Positions 1 through 14,429 of a stretch of 43,415 nt of DNA are shown here, one piece after another. The number at the start of each line of letters is the position of its first letter. Position 1 is the stretch's first letter. The notes below the pieces were generated by a model. That model had not been told where the DNA came from. It saw only the letters and a list, made by a program, of their open reading frames with translations, and did no database searches. The position numbers and the translations under genes were made by a program. Source of the stretch: Leucogyrophana mollusca (lineage: Eukaryota; Basidiomycota; Agaricomycetes; Boletales); contig MU266559.1 in NCBI GenBank assembly GCA_021014945.1, positions 1 to 43,415 of the forward strand, given 5' to 3'.

Positions 1-662
1 AGGATTAGGTAGCTCGAGGTTAGTGGTCTCGAGGATTAGTGACTCTACAGGCTCAATTAGGGTGACTGTAGCACTTAAATAATTTCTATTATTCTCTATA
101 CTACACCTATGATATGGGACACAGAAGAAACTGACAAAAAAATCGTAGAAACGACGAAAATAGCGTGCTCATTGTTGCGGACAGCGAGCTCGATAATGCG
201 CGGGAACGCCTTCGGAAAGCGCCGAGCGGCGGGAGCCATTGTGAAAAGATAACCCTACCGTGGGTTTACAGCGCGTTTGCATGCGGACGTTGAAAATCGC
301 AGTGGTATCCGCGCCACAGTACAAGCGTACGCGCAAGCGCAAGCGTTAAGCGTCCTACTCTGAGCTCCCCTATTGTTCGAATGACAGTGCACGCTTTTGC
401 GGGCACTTGAGATGGCGCCGCTTCTGAGTTGTTCCATTATCCGGTAGCCTGCATTAATAAACTGTACTATACCGCGCTAGAATCAGTGTGAGCTTCGAGC
501 CGCTGGCCGAATGCATCGCGCCCATTTCGTCCAAATCAAGGTGGCGCACGTCCCCATTTGGTCGCACACCGTTTGAGCGAGGCTGAGAATCTTTCTGGTG
601 AAAGAACTGCCAGTTGCCACCAGCACTTGCACATCGTAAGTAACTGTCTATGATTCGCTGGC
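1..662. other. Intergenic / 5' flank of the first gene
   Basis: I see no supportable gene here. The extreme left end carries an imperfect tandem repeat of about 14 bp (CTCGAGGTTAGTG at 13-25 and CTCGAGGATTAGTG at 28-41), followed by an A/T-rich stretch. The short open frames have no family resemblance and no splice logic. The last few hundred bases presumably contain the promoter of the phosphoesterase gene at 663. Confidence 0.6.
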
Positions 663-2536
663 ATGTCGGGCACCCATACAAACCAAGTGTCACACTCCCA
701 CCGATTATTCGTCAATGGCTTGCGCATGACCTGGGTGCTGTTAGTTCTCTGGTATGAACTCGGCACTTTCGTCCAGGTCCTAAGTTCCTGCGACTGGCCT
801 GACTCCAATCAGGTGCGTATTGACCGACGCAATACCGAGATACACAACCCAGTTTACCAACTTCATGTAGCCAGTACCCACCGACGCCCGCGTAGTACGC
901 GTCCTCGTCATTGCAGATCCGCAGGTGATCGACCACCGCTCGTATCCAGACCGCGGACGCTGGCTTTCCGCGCTGAGCCAGTTCATAGTGGACCTCAATT
1001 TGCGTAGGAGCTGGCGCAACACGTTTCACCAGCTCCGCCCGCATGCTGTCATCTTCCTCGGGGACATGATGGACGGCGGTCGGACGGCGATGGTTACCAG
1101 CGAGTACGCATGCCCTGCCCAACTCGAACGTCGTCTTCTCACTAGCCCTGCTCTTTGTTTCTCGCAGGTATGAAGCGTACTACGCACGCTTCCGCGATAT
1201 ATTCAAGATGGAGGATCGTGCGGTGCCGGTGTACTATCTCCCAGGAAACCACGATGTCGGGTCCGTCTCATTACTCCATACGATGCTCCGCACTGAAATT
1301 AATCACCCCCCGCAGAATAGGCGACTCTAATGCATTCTCACTGGAAGCCGCGACCCGCTATACCTCACATTTCGGTCCGCGCAACTATCGGATTACAATT
1401 TCGAACCATACCCTCCTGTTCATCGACGCCCCCGCGCTCGTCGAAGAAGACGTCATACGCGCGCACAAAGGGTACATTTATGATAACTGGCCTCCCATAC
1501 GTGGCGGGCCGATCGAGTTTCTGAAGGACTACTCCTCGCAGAGCCACAGCAGTCCTGTTATTCTGCTGTCCCATATACCGCTAGCGCGCCCGCTTGACGC
1601 ATCGTGTGGTCCGCTCCGCGAGCGGGGTACGATTCGTCAAGGCTTCGGATTTGGATACCAAAATACCCTCATGGACGATGCCACGCGATTCATTCTCGAG
1701 GCTACGCGACCCTCGCTCATCCTCAGGTCCGTGTGCAAGTAGCTCTGTACATCTACCTTCCCTTCCTGACCACACTCATTTAAAGCGGAGACGACCATGA
1801 CTACTGCGAATACGTGCACCCCCTCCCCGTGTCGTCCTCCCAGGAATCCGAACCCCAAGGAGTACGCGAAGTCAGTGTCAAGTCCTTTTCCATGGCAATG
1901 GGCATCCGCCGCCCAGGCTTCCAGCTCCTCTCGCTCACGTCCTCGGTCGTCTCGCCAGACACGCTGACGCAGATCCCGAATCCGCCGCTGGACGCGCCGT
2001 GCGCGTTGCCAGACCAGCTGGGTATCTATCTGTTCATCTACGTGCCGTTCGTCGTGCTCTCGCTGGTCGCACTGCTGGTGGCGAACATACATCGATCATG
2101 CTTGCGCAATTCGCACCGCACGCGGAAGCAAGACAGGTCCGGAACACCCTTAGGTCGTAGGGACGAGTCGTACGACCTGGGCGGCATGGTCTACGAGGAC
2201 AGTTCCGCTGACTCTCCTCAGCGCTCTCTCCACTCGGACATCGGAGACGTAGAGAACGGGGAGGCGCCTGCGCACATGACGAAGGACACCGGTTACGCGC
2301 AGCCAAAAACGCGTGGAAGCCAGGACCAGCCGGCGTCTTGGACGTGGACATTCGTGCTCGCGGGCCAAAGGAGGCGGATCACCCTACCCACCCCGTGGTC
2401 CTCGCGGTCAGCGTGCGGGGGTAGAGCTCGGGGGCATGACGTAGGGTTCTTGCGCGGGCTGGCGGGCGATGTGGTGGACGTGGCGTGGCCGCCTCTTTTC
2501 GTGTTCTGTCTTGCTGCGTGGTGGGAGATGAGATGA
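663..2536 (+). CDS. Ted1/Cdc1-type metallophosphoesterase (paralog A, canonical motifs)
   Basis: Predicted ER membrane metallophosphoesterase of the Cdc1/Ted1/MPPE1(PGAP5) family. Characterised members remove ethanolamine-phosphate side branches from GPI anchors. Five exons keep frame perfectly: 663-812, 871-1103, 1168-1260, 1316-1726 and 1786-2536, giving 545 aa. Metal-site motifs are visible in order: ADPQ (D66), GDxxD (114-118), GNHD (154-157), SHIPL (244-248) and GDDHD (297-301). Hydrophobic segments lie near residues 23-42, after the catalytic domain (GIYLFIYVPFVV...), and at the C-terminus, which fits a lumenal catalytic domain held by membrane spans. ATG663 is the first in-frame start and precedes the hydrophobic segment. 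A paralog lies about 16 kb downstream on the same strand (18942-21077). The segment between the last two membrane spans is low-complexity and poorly conserved. Whether it is Ted1-like or Cdc1-like I cannot decide. Confidence 0.9.
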
Positions 2537-4919
2537 GGCGATACGCACGCGGGATGTTCGCTTCTTTCGGTGTATATGGTCAGCGGGCGGAGACGGTGCG
2601 GGGACTATCTCCACAGATCTTTCCGTGTTCACATCGCGATGCTTCAAAACAGACAGTTACATACACTTTCGTCGTCGTACTCGACTTGCTTTGCTCGCTT
2701 TCTACTGTTGCTGTTGCTTCATATCCTAATCTGCACGGTATATACATACATGTCGCCATAAATCACTCACGGACTTTGGGCATGCTGAAGTTAATGGTTG
2801 ATCCTGCTTAACCGCTGATGATTGAACAAACTCTTGGCATCTGGGAGGCTGGTTTGTGATAAGGAAACCTCGGAACAGACTTGGATCCGATTGGTCGCTG
2901 CTTGTCTCAGAGCGCACGGGATCTTCATATGGACCGAGACGGCATCTAGATAGCAAAACGACGAGGATGATTGGCTCAGCGCCGGAGTCTGGGAAATGGG
3001 CTCGCATACATTTAGCCCGCCCGTCCCGAGGGAGGGGGACAGGCAATCCGGTCATTTCGATCGCTCTCCCGTCCCATTCAGGGCAGTTCGATCGTGCAAT
3101 CATGCACAGCGATGATATAATGACATGACACCTGCTCCGCTACCTCCGCACACACGCAAAGTTCTGCGAGGTCAGGGCGGTGCCCGTGAAAGACCTGGAT
3201 CAAGGGCCGGGCGACATAGGTGCATGCTATCTGTCAGCGGGCAAAGTCTCGGCCACGTAGGCCAGTCCAGTGACTACTTATGTTTTGCCTGAGAGAAAGC
3301 AGGCTGTGGGGGAGAGAGCTTCCGGTTCCACGTGCCCCGAGTCTGTCACGGCGGGACTCTGTTCGGGCGGAGGATACCCCGCGACTCTAGAACCGTGCTA
3401 AAATTGGCCCAGGGGATGGCCTTGCCGCCAGGAGACAAAGGAACCACAGTTGGGGGAGGCACGGACGAGGCCTCGGTTAACGTTAACGGGGATCTCATCG
3501 AAGAGCTGTCCGGAGCCGTAAGGATGTACAAACCCATGAATTAAGCTCGGAGGAACAGGCAAGGAACAGGGCATAACGGACTGGGTGAGAACCTTGGTTG
3601 TTCGACAGCACCGATGAGTGAGATAGGACCTGAGCATCATATCACCCAAGTAAAATGAAGAGGAACGTATATAACGTACAAACGAGAGGTACTGTCCTTT
3701 ATGAACGCATCGCGCCATCACGTACATACTGTACAAACCGGCGGTTGCTTTCGATGCTCGATAACAGATACTATGAATGGACAAGGTTTGGCACATCTTA
3801 CGGCGACTGGCAGGAAACAAGCAGGCCGTACTGTGAATGTTGGTCGCGGTGTTGGTTGGCTGATTGTTCCGAGGTTGGCGGCAGGGGAACCGGGCGGCCA
3901 CTCGTACAGAGTCTCGTCTGGAGTCGTCGTCAGGTTCAGGTCCTCTGATATGTTTGTGGCTGGTGGGAAACCGAGTGATTATATTGCGGGAGAAGCAGCT
4001 GGTGACCTGAACAACAAAAATGGACAGTGCGGGCGCGGATGCATATGCTGTTGTTTGATCTGCAGGGGTCTAGGCTAGAGTCACATGTAGGTCCGTTCAG
4101 ACGTCGAACAAAGAGGGCCTGCTACTTGGCCTTGAGCTGCACGACTCCTCCTCGGTCCTAATCCTGAGGCTGGGAGCTGAGTACATGTAAGAAGAAGTGA
4201 AGATAAGAGTCGGATGAGTTCGGGTGATTAAAATGGGAAGAGGACGAACTTGGTAGCGCTCACGGGGCGCACGTTGTGTTCGTGCTGGTTGCACTGCCTG
4301 TGTCGATAAGGTGATGTACGTACGACAAATATACCGAGCGAATCCTGGGATGAATTCTAAGGAACTTTTCTTGTGATCCGACGCGTAGTTCTAGAGCTCC
4401 ACCCCCGATATGTACAAGCCCTCCAAAAACCTGGGCATGTTCGTTATAAAGGCGAGGCGAGAAGTGACCAGAAGCGTTGTCTCAGCACCAAGCCAGCCCT
4501 TGGGAAGCTGATCGTTTATCGGATTTTATGCAAGCACGTTCGTCTTGCCAGCAAACGAGTACGAATACCAGCTCGAGTTTCGCCGCCAGCCGCCGCCGCA
4601 GTAACAACACAGTCCAGCTTGTTGGACTGAACATCCGCCCTCAAATACCCGCGTACCCTCGCTCGGCTACACCATCACCCCCAACCCCCTCTTCGCCACT
4701 AGCCAGGTTCTCAGTATCCCCCTGGGAAATCAGTCCAGGCCGGGAATCGAACGGACGACGTTGTGCTCAACGCAAATCGGTTTGCGAGCTGATTCCGGAG
4801 GAAATTCACTCGGATTTGTCCGCGACACTCCACTCCACACATAATATTGATCTCAGTTCAGAACTTCTTAAGCGTCATCACCGACCACGAAGCCCTCTCA
4901 CCAGACACCAGAATATAAG
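2537..4919. other. Long intergenic region without a supportable gene
   Basis: About 2.4 kb separate the phosphoesterase stop from the UGP1 leader. Several open frames of 60-167 codons exist on both strands, but none has family resemblance, consistent splice sites or sensible composition. The part adjoining 4900 is C-rich pyrimidine sequence typical of a fungal promoter or leader. A tRNA-like B-box sequence near 4740-4755 on the minus strand does not fold into a tRNA. Confidence 0.5.
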
Positions 4920-4979
4920 GCAAGTTAAACCCTGCTAACTCATTGCTAACTCACTGCTAACTCACATTTCCCCTTCCAG
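4920..4979 (+). promoter_or_regulatory. Probable 5'-UTR intron of UGP1 with GC donor and three branch-point copies
   Basis: The sequence reads AAG|GCAAGT at 4920 and ends with a pyrimidine tract and CAG at 4979, five bases before the UGP1 ATG. GCAAGT after AAG is the consensus for the rare GC-AG intron class. Inside it the branch-point-like word TGCTAACTCA occurs three times in tandem. The intron is inferred from signals only. A simple pyrimidine-rich leader is the alternative. Confidence 0.5.
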
Positions 4980-4983
4980 CAAC

Positions 4984-7072
<2,089 letters not shown>

Positions 7073-7578
7073 TACACCTCTTTATTCTTCATCGGTCGAC
7101 GCGAGTGCCACCGTCACTGTTATTCCCCCTTGTACCATGGACCACCTCACGCTACGAGAGAAAACACATGATGATGCACGGACGATATACACCATAGATA
7201 TGCATGTACAAGTTCTCCACTTTCATCTACGATGCCCCTTGGTCGCCACGATGATTTACTGGTGCCATATTGTTTTTGTTACCCCATTACACTATATTGC
7301 GATGAATATGACGGTTTTTGCAGTACTGTCAGTATCCAGGAGAGACTGCAAGTTTTACACACTACTACTCTAGTATATATGCTGGCAAATCAAATGGCAA
7401 TGGCCCGATGGTTTTGCAATATGCATTGTGCAATGGCCAATGGCAAAGCGCCTGGCTCCGCGCCACGTGCCTCGCCATTTTCCTTTGGCGCGGGGTCAAT
7501 TGTACCGCGACTTGACCGCGACCACAACGTTTTTCGGTAAGATCCAGCTGCACTTGGAGGGTGTGCCGTTTCGCAGGG
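7073..7578. other. Intergenic: UGP1 3' end and promoter of the zinc-knuckle gene
   Basis: About 500 bp. The first part is A/T-rich and is probably the UGP1 3' UTR. The last 150 bp are G/C-rich and hold CACGTG (7464-7469) and TTTGGCGC (7484-7491), listed separately. No gene is supported. Confidence 0.6.
7464..7491 (+). promoter_or_regulatory. CACGTG box plus E2F/MBF-like TTTGGCGC site
   Basis: CACGTG is at 7464-7469 and TTTGGCGC at 7484-7491, about 90-115 bp upstream of ATG7579. TTTGGCGC fits the E2F consensus, and fungal MBF-type factors bind related sequences. The same pair of words occurs upstream of the Wee1 gene. The function is inferred. Confidence 0.4.
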
Positions 7579-10500
7579 ATGGAGAGTGCAAAGAGGAAGC
7601 GAGATGACGATCTACCGAGAATCACATATCACGCCTCGGGGCGGACGTTCGATAGGCTCTTCAAAGGTACTGGTCTCTTGACCGCACGGGCGGATAAGAA
7701 ATGCTGATATGCCTCAGAGAAGTCGCTGGATGAAACGAGAGAAGTCGTGCGGAGAAAACTGGGACTGCAGCGCGGCGCGGTGGTGAAGCTGAAGCAGCTC
7801 AGAGGCGGCAAGGCGATCGATCTCGAGGACGGTGAGTGGTCACGTTCTTCCCCTGTCCAGTGGCGGATGGCTCATTCGGTGCTGAATTGTTACGCAGAGG
7901 ATGATTTTGACGCATTTAGGGCACTGGCGAGGGCTGTCATGTCGGTCGACGTGCGTGTGACTGCTTCTACCCCCGCAGACGACCTGACGAGCGCGGTGAG
8001 TATATCATACCACTCTGTACATCTTGGGTAAGATTCTGATTGGTTGTAGGAGGGTGCTTCAGAAGCGGATGGTGTCACCACCGCTCCTACACCCAAAACG
8101 AACTCAACTCAGACGGCAGACGTTCGCGACGGCACCCCCAGTGTCGCGAGGACGTCAAAGGCCCCTACGCCTGGGTCGAGGCGCAAGGTGGCTTTTGGCA
8201 ACTCTTCATCTTCTGCTGCCAAATATGACTCTGCGGAAGGATCCGCTCCCAAAACCAAGAAACGGAAGTCCGGCGCCGCTTCTGAAGCGACTCTCTTGAA
8301 GTCTACACTGACCACCCCTCTTGAAACGCCAGCGACCGAGGACGACGCATCGTCTGAGCCACCCACGCCTATACATCCGCCAAAGAAGAATGGCCGGGCG
8401 AAATCTAACAAGGCTAGTACCAATACCGGTGCTGAGGAGTCCGGCTTGACGTCCGCACCAGTGATCCCACCACATTCAACTTCGAATGCCACACGGGCCT
8501 CCGCCGCGGAGACGGCCTCCGAGGATCTCGATGACGCAGCACCTCCCAAGAAGGGGCGCACGAAGAAGGGCACGAAAGATGTGTCTGGTGATAGCGTGGT
8601 CCACGATATGGATAGCGGAAAGCGGTCGGGGAAGAAAAATGCAAAGGAACCGCGCGATGCAGGGGTATATGTCGAACTTCCTACATCCCACGTGCCGTCT
8701 ATTCAGTCTCCATCCGTGCCACGCAAGAAGTCGAAAACGCCAAAAGAGCGCACTGCTACAGGCGAAAACGTGCAGACTACCGAAGCAGAGACAGCCGCGA
8801 AGGAGCCGTCCAAACGCACAAAGGTATCGGCAGGTTCAAAGAAGAAAGAGTATGCTACTTTCGACGACGAAACCCTCAAAGGCATCATTGCATCCGCAGG
8901 TTGGCGCGGGTTTTTCGGGTTCTCCCATTTTTTTTCTAACCATACATTCTTGCAGCAGCTACCACTAACGCTAAGGCACTGGAAAGGATGAACAGCGTCA
9001 GAGATAGTCAGCCGGCGGAAACCAGTATGTAACTAGTCGAGGCTTCCTTGAAAACAATATAACGATGTTTGCTCAGAAAAGAAGAAACGAAAGAGGGAGG
9101 TTCAAGATGAGGAACCTATAGATGCGCCCACCCAATCAGCAGAAGACGAAGACGCAGAACCAGGTGTGCTAGGTGTACGTTGCTTCGCGCCATTTTGCTA
9201 ACTCCTATTTACCCCCCAGCACCGAAGAAACGACGTAAACGCGGAGGCGGCAAGAAGGCGAAGCGTAGACCAGCAGGAGACAGCTTCGAACGGGATAACG
9301 GTTCGTGAGGTAGGCACAGATGCCTCACTATGACTGACTCCGCGCTAGATACGGCCACGTCGCTAACAGAAGCACAGTCCACTGCCAGACAGACCGTGGA
9401 AGACATCGCCGTCGGTCATATTCTCGCCAAACTTGCAGCCAAGCGCGGATCTCGCAGCTCGTCTGCAACTGACCCCAGTGCCGACCAATCCAAGGCAAAA
9501 CACCCTGTCAAACCTCGCGCTTCGAAACGCAAGAATGCGACGACCACTCCAGAGCCTGTCGAATCAGACGGTGAGGATGGTGCCGAGAAGCCATCTTCAT
9601 CCATCGCCCAAGGACCATCGGCTCTGTTGTCTCGTATCATAGCTTCGCGTGGAATATCAAAGGGTTCTGGGTCCAACCTTCTACCGTGCCCCGTTTGCCT
9701 CCAGGAGCCGTTCCATGTTCGTTACCGTTGTCCAGTCATCCTTGGAGGACCACCGCGTATCCGGGAACGTTTGGATGAGCTCAGGAAAGCGGGTGGAGTC
9801 AAACATCGCGAGCTGATAGAAGAGCTGGAAGATCTTATTCCAGGACCGGGCGACCAAGGAAATGCGACAGCACAGCGTCCATCTTCTCCAGGAGGCGCTC
9901 CACCGAGCCGCAGTGTTTCTCCCGAGGTTCCCTCCGACAATGAGCCTAACTCTACTACGAAATCATCTTCAGGAGAGGTGTTACGTGGGCTTTCCTCCCC
10001 CTTACACCCTCTGATTCCTGATGGATCGCACATCTCGGAAGTCACTGTAGAAAGTAGAGACGAAGGAAGCAGCTCTGATAGTTCTGACGAAGAGGAGGGT
10101 GCCGAGGAAGACTCTGCGATCGCACAGCGCAAGCAGGAACCAACAAACACTAACCCGTTGTCCCTGGAAAACGCCGACCTTGAAGCTATCATGCGTGGTC
10201 CCACGTCGTCAAGAAGCATTCTCGACGATATACCGTCTAGCGACGACAACCCTGATGAACCGGAGGAGGGAAAGCTGGAAGAAGAGGACGCCGATGATCG
10301 TCGTTTCCGACGTCTCTCGAGGCGATACGAGAGAGATGTCGAGTCCTCTGAGGAAAGAGATGCAGCTTCTCCTTCGGGCGATCACGAGGATGAAGATGCT
10401 TCTCCCCCCCTACCCGCCACGATCGATTTAGAGAATGCGAAAATCGCTAGTGAACAGAAAGCTACCACCCATGATGCTATTCTACCGGGTAAGCCTTTCT

Positions 10501-12159
10501 CAGGAATTCACGGATTAGTCAACGTCATTTAACAATACTACAGGTAGAGAGGCTGAAAACCAAGGTGGAGCTTGCGAACAGCTCGCCGATAGTGCAGATG
10601 ATACCCAGGTGGAGCCCTCAATTGGCACTGAGGATGACACGGAGGTCTCGGTTCCAGGTACCACCATTCCGGAGAAAGAACCTTCTTCTCCTGTTGTCCT
10701 TGATGTGACCCACACCCGGGATGAGGCAGCCAACCCGGAAGTCGATGATGATACGGAACTGGGAGCCCCAGATGATCAACTTAGCCCAGATGAAGATTTA
10801 CAGGATGAAGTTGACAGAGCTCGCAGTCCTGACCCGACTACAGGAGAGCAGAAGCAGGATACCCTCGTCAGTCCACAACTTTCGCCCGTCGGTATATCAA
10901 CAGCCGAGTCACATGCCACGCCCATCGATCTGAGTGCAGAACAAGAGCACCAGGAGGATGCAGCTGACCCCATCGAGCCCGCGGACGATATTGCCGAACC
11001 TCCACTGGATAATAGTGTGCACGATCCTATCGAGGTAACCACTCCCACCACCCCAAAAGAGAAGACGTTCGTCCCGCCCATGAGCCAATCTACGCCGAAG
11101 CCCGGTGTTACGAAGCGGATGAAGAATCGTGGGGGGAAAGTTCCTTTGAGCCAATTGGAATTACCAGTTTCTGTGTTAAAAATGGAGGCAAAAGACCTAG
11201 TGACACCACTTCCTGCCAAAAAGATCGGGAGAAAGGCCGCACCCTTGATGACGTTGGCCAGCCAAGACAGTGTCGCGAGGAGAACGAGGAACGCCACTCG
11301 CCGTTCCGCCTCAGTAGCTGACGATGCACCCGTATCCTCCACCCCCATCGCTGTCTCTCAACCTATAACACGAGGGGAAAGGGCAGCATCGAAGGCTGCA
11401 CAAACAACGAAACGAACCGGAGCCCCTGAAGAGAGCAACCCAACCGAGCCCACCGTGCCGATGAGCGATCCGCTAGCGACGGCTATTTCTGCCGCCACGC
11501 CTGCTATGAGACAATCAGCAACTGTTCCCCAATCTTTGGACAAGTGGACCGTGCTCGCTGAACCTTCCTCGCCGTCATTCATGCTTGATCAACTGCGGTC
11601 GAGTAGTCCTCAGGAAAGTCCCGAAACTAGCACCCCCCACATTAAACCGGGAATAACGACGCGTGAGGGTGATGTGGACGTGGACGATGACTCGGGAGAT
11701 GAAACTCTGAAAAAGGAACCTCTATTCATCCTATCCCAAGCCCAGACCCCATTCCCTTATTCTCAGTGGAATGGGCCTGTTGTGCCACCCAAGGAGCAAG
11801 TTGCTGAGCCGTCCTCGTCAACCGAATCAGAGTCCGACAATGACCTAGGCGTGGGGAGTAAAGTTAAGGCGACACCAATTTCTCGATCACAGAAACCAGC
11901 GGCGCCTTATAGACGCCTCACCGATATCGCCAGCTCACAGGCCCTGTTCTCGCAAGACATCTTGGTGCCTCGTTCAAGTCCACTCAAACTAGTGGCCTCG
12001 ACGAAGAAGCCCAATAAATATGACGATGACGATGATGACGACGAGCCATCATCGGACTCAGATTCTGACTCAAATTCAAAATCCCACATACCAGCGGGGA
12101 AAAGGGCGGGTTCGGGGCTTCAACGCAAAGGTGGAAGAGGGCTTTCGTCATTTACCTAG
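7579..12159 (+). CDS. Large acidic/Ser-rich protein with ubiquitin/PB1-like N-terminus and CCHC zinc knuckle
   Basis: Function is not recognised with certainty. About nine to ten exons encode roughly 1,350 aa. Residues 1 to about 95 (RITYHASGRTFDRLFKE ... LEDEDDFDAFRALARAVMS) look like a compact beta-grasp fold of PB1/ubiquitin type. A Net1/Dnt1-type (Cdc14-binding) N-terminus is an alternative. A C-x2-C-x5-H-x4-C zinc knuckle (CPVCLQEPFHVRYRC, 9687-9731) is followed by an Arg/Glu helix. The rest is low-complexity: Lys/Arg-rich stretches resembling nuclear localisation signals, long Ser/Pro/Glu/Asp tracts with many SP and TP dipeptides (candidate phosphosites), and a polyaspartate run near the C-terminus (about 12020-12050). 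This points to a nuclear or nucleolar scaffold. The start ATG7579 opens the conserved-looking domain directly. An E2F-like site upstream suggests cell-cycle expression. Confidence 0.85.
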
Positions 12160-12469
12160 GAGCGCACAGGGTTATCCGTAGCAGTCTTCAGCTTTTTCAG
12201 AGTTACGCAGCATTTACACGCCATTTAGTCTGCATTTGTCGGTCATTCAGTCTCAATAACTTAATTGGGGGAGCCATACTTTCGATGTAGCTTTCTATCT
12301 CCATACGAACATACACTACCGCCGCGGCGGAAAGCATTCTATGACAACCAATTGCGTAACATCGGTCGAGCACATAAAATAATTAATGATGGATGAGTGG
12401 TGATTGTGATAATAGGTGGTATGCATAGATTGGCCAGAAAATACCTGCTCGCATGAACCAGAGGCAGTC
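12160..12469. other. Convergent 3' intergenic region
   Basis: 310 bp between the stops of the zinc-knuckle gene (+) and the MFS gene (-). It is A/T-rich and presumably holds both 3' UTRs. I see no gene and no clear hairpin. Confidence 0.6.
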
Positions 12470-14429
12470 TCAATCTACTCGGCGGGGTGTTTTGGGGACC
12501 ATCATCCACACAATCGCCATCGTCGCGAGCATGGCAACAACCCTACAACACCATCATGGTGAGCAGGCTATTTATAAGGACGTTCGGAGGCCGACTCACA
12601 GGGGCTGCAATACTTTAATTCCTACCTTCGACGCCAAGGCCCCGGTCAAGAACGGAAAGAACGCAGAACCTGCGGTTCCTATTCCGCCTATCCACCCTAT
12701 GGACCCTATCTCTCTGTTCAGACTGCTGGGCGAAAACACCTGCATGATCGATACATACCTGTCAAAAGCCAAGGAGGTAGCACACGTCCAGCGTGATTCA
12801 TTGCCAAGGGGTAAGTCGGGCCCAACAGAACGCCGACGAAGGAAACAACGACAGCTCCAGCTACCAGCGAGGGAACAAGCCATACTATGAGCTGTAAGCT
12901 GTGGGCGAATTAGCTCTCGAAAAGGTGTACGGGCGGCGTGTATTACCCTACCGCCAAAACGGCGTAGACCAGCAGAGCGCGGTGTTCTCCCAGCTGATGG
13001 GAAACTGGTGTCAATTTTATTCTCGGAGAGCGTGAATAGATGTACCTTGCGATTAAACCAGAGGAGAGCTACCCGCCCGACCATGAGACCTGTGACTGGT
13101 TAGCTTGTGAGGTATCACTTAACAAGAGATAACAGTCACCTCCCCAAAACCCAGAGGACACATAACCCGAGGCAGCCCCACCGTGCCGAACTTCGACCAT
13201 GTAGGTTACAATCCATCCTGTGCGCACATTCAACAAAGAACTACCGAATCGGTTCTGACATACCTACCTCCTATTGTGACCTCGACACCGACGTAGGTCA
13301 GGATAAAAAGACCTAGCAGATGAACGGTCTTCAACTTCAGTATCTGTTTGTAAGTGGCTTTTTGGCTAGTGCTTTTCTCGCCCGGTTCGAGCCCTATATC
13401 GACAAGGCAATCTACAAAGGGCCGATTAATTGCTTGCTTTTCAGAATATCTCAAACCCACCGTCTTGGTGCTGCAAGCGAAACGCGGAGTACAGAAGTAT
13501 GGTGTTTGACAAGGCAATCCCAAGAGAGACGAGAAAATGGAATGACCACCGTGGAAGCTGTGAAAATTGGGTAGCAACAAGAGGCGAGGCGAATGCGCCA
13601 GCGCCTGATGAGCTGGTGGTTAGTGTTGGGGTCGAGGTCATGTCAAGATTTACGTTACCATAGGCAGCATGAAGGTATCCCATCTTAGCACTATCGTTCA
13701 ACGCTGCCACGAATCCATTCCCCTGTGCATCCTGCGAAAACATTAGAGCGTGAAATAGATGGGAAACAAGCAACACTACCTGAACCGCGGCACCTATGCC
13801 ACCAATGAAGCTCGCTAACACAAAGGCAGGGAAGGGAACGACAGCGGCTTGCATGCTATATGTTACCCATAGTGCAATGGAACCTGGTGTAAATATCGGA
13901 GCGGTCAGCCCGAAACGCGACATAAACACAAACCATATACCTAGCACAACCATCTACGCGTTACAACCCATTAGACTTGTGGGACTGCGAAAAACTAGGG
14001 TCGTCACCTTTCCAAACCCTACTCTATCCGTTTGTGTAACATTGATGACAGCCCCGATAAAAGAGCCCTAGAGGCGTGTTGTGAAGTGATTGGCTTCACT
14101 ACCCACATATATGATAGCCGTACTCACAGCGCACATAAAAACGAAGAGTAATGATACGGGAACGAAGCCGACCTACTTTCAGGGTTAACAGTGCGATAGT
14201 TGCTAATGCCGGTAAAGCACACCTTGTAAACTTCTTGAATCCGTGGTAGAAGAGGACCCAGTGACCCATCGTTCCAGCCTATCAAGAAGAAACACCACAG
14301 GAGCGTTCCAAACTGAAATCGAGCCTTGCGCATGTGCTCGCCAGTGGATTGAGAGTGTGACTCCGAGTGTTCGATCTCTTTCGGGGGATCAGCCACATTG
14401 GCTAGCTCGATGCTCACTGTGGTTGACAT
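12470..14429 (-). CDS. MFS transporter (Bsc6-like / general substrate transporter)
   Basis: Membrane transporter of the major facilitator superfamily, read on the minus strand from ATG 14429 to TGA 12470 through about ten exons. Exon 1 (14429-14223) has a polar N-terminus, then TM1 with LLWCFFLIGWNDGSLGPLLP, a signature of the fungal Bsc6-like group. Later exons give GFVPVSLLFVFMCA, GSFIGAVINVTQTDRVGFGK, then a run with SRFGLTAPIF and QDAQGNGFVAALNDSAKMG, GAGAFASPLVATQFSQLPRW, LKTVHLLGLFILTYVGVEV, GYVSSGFWGG, VVSFVGVLLGPTYPLAMN, GSIGWIGGIGTAGSAFFPFL and a last helix VVAMLATMAIVWMM. Each junction has GT-AG signals. The substrate is unknown. Its start is about 785 bp from the divergent CPA1 start. 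A TGACTCA word sits at 14469-14475, closer to this gene than to CPA1. Confidence 0.88.

Noticed and set aside
3398..3901. 167-codon open frame on the minus strand
   Set aside because: Composition is irregular, another frame over the same DNA is equally open, and no splice context or family is recognisable.
4735..4800. tRNA-like B-box (CGTTCGATTCC) on the minus strand
   Set aside because: The flanking bases do not form a T-stem, and no D-arm, anticodon arm or acceptor stem can be folded.
8109..8573. Antisense open frame of 154 codons
   Set aside because: It is a mirror of the low-complexity Ser/Lys-rich coding region on the plus strand.
12453..12890. Plus-strand open frame of 145 codons
   Set aside because: It lies opposite conserved MFS transporter exons on the minus strand and has no sensible features of its own.
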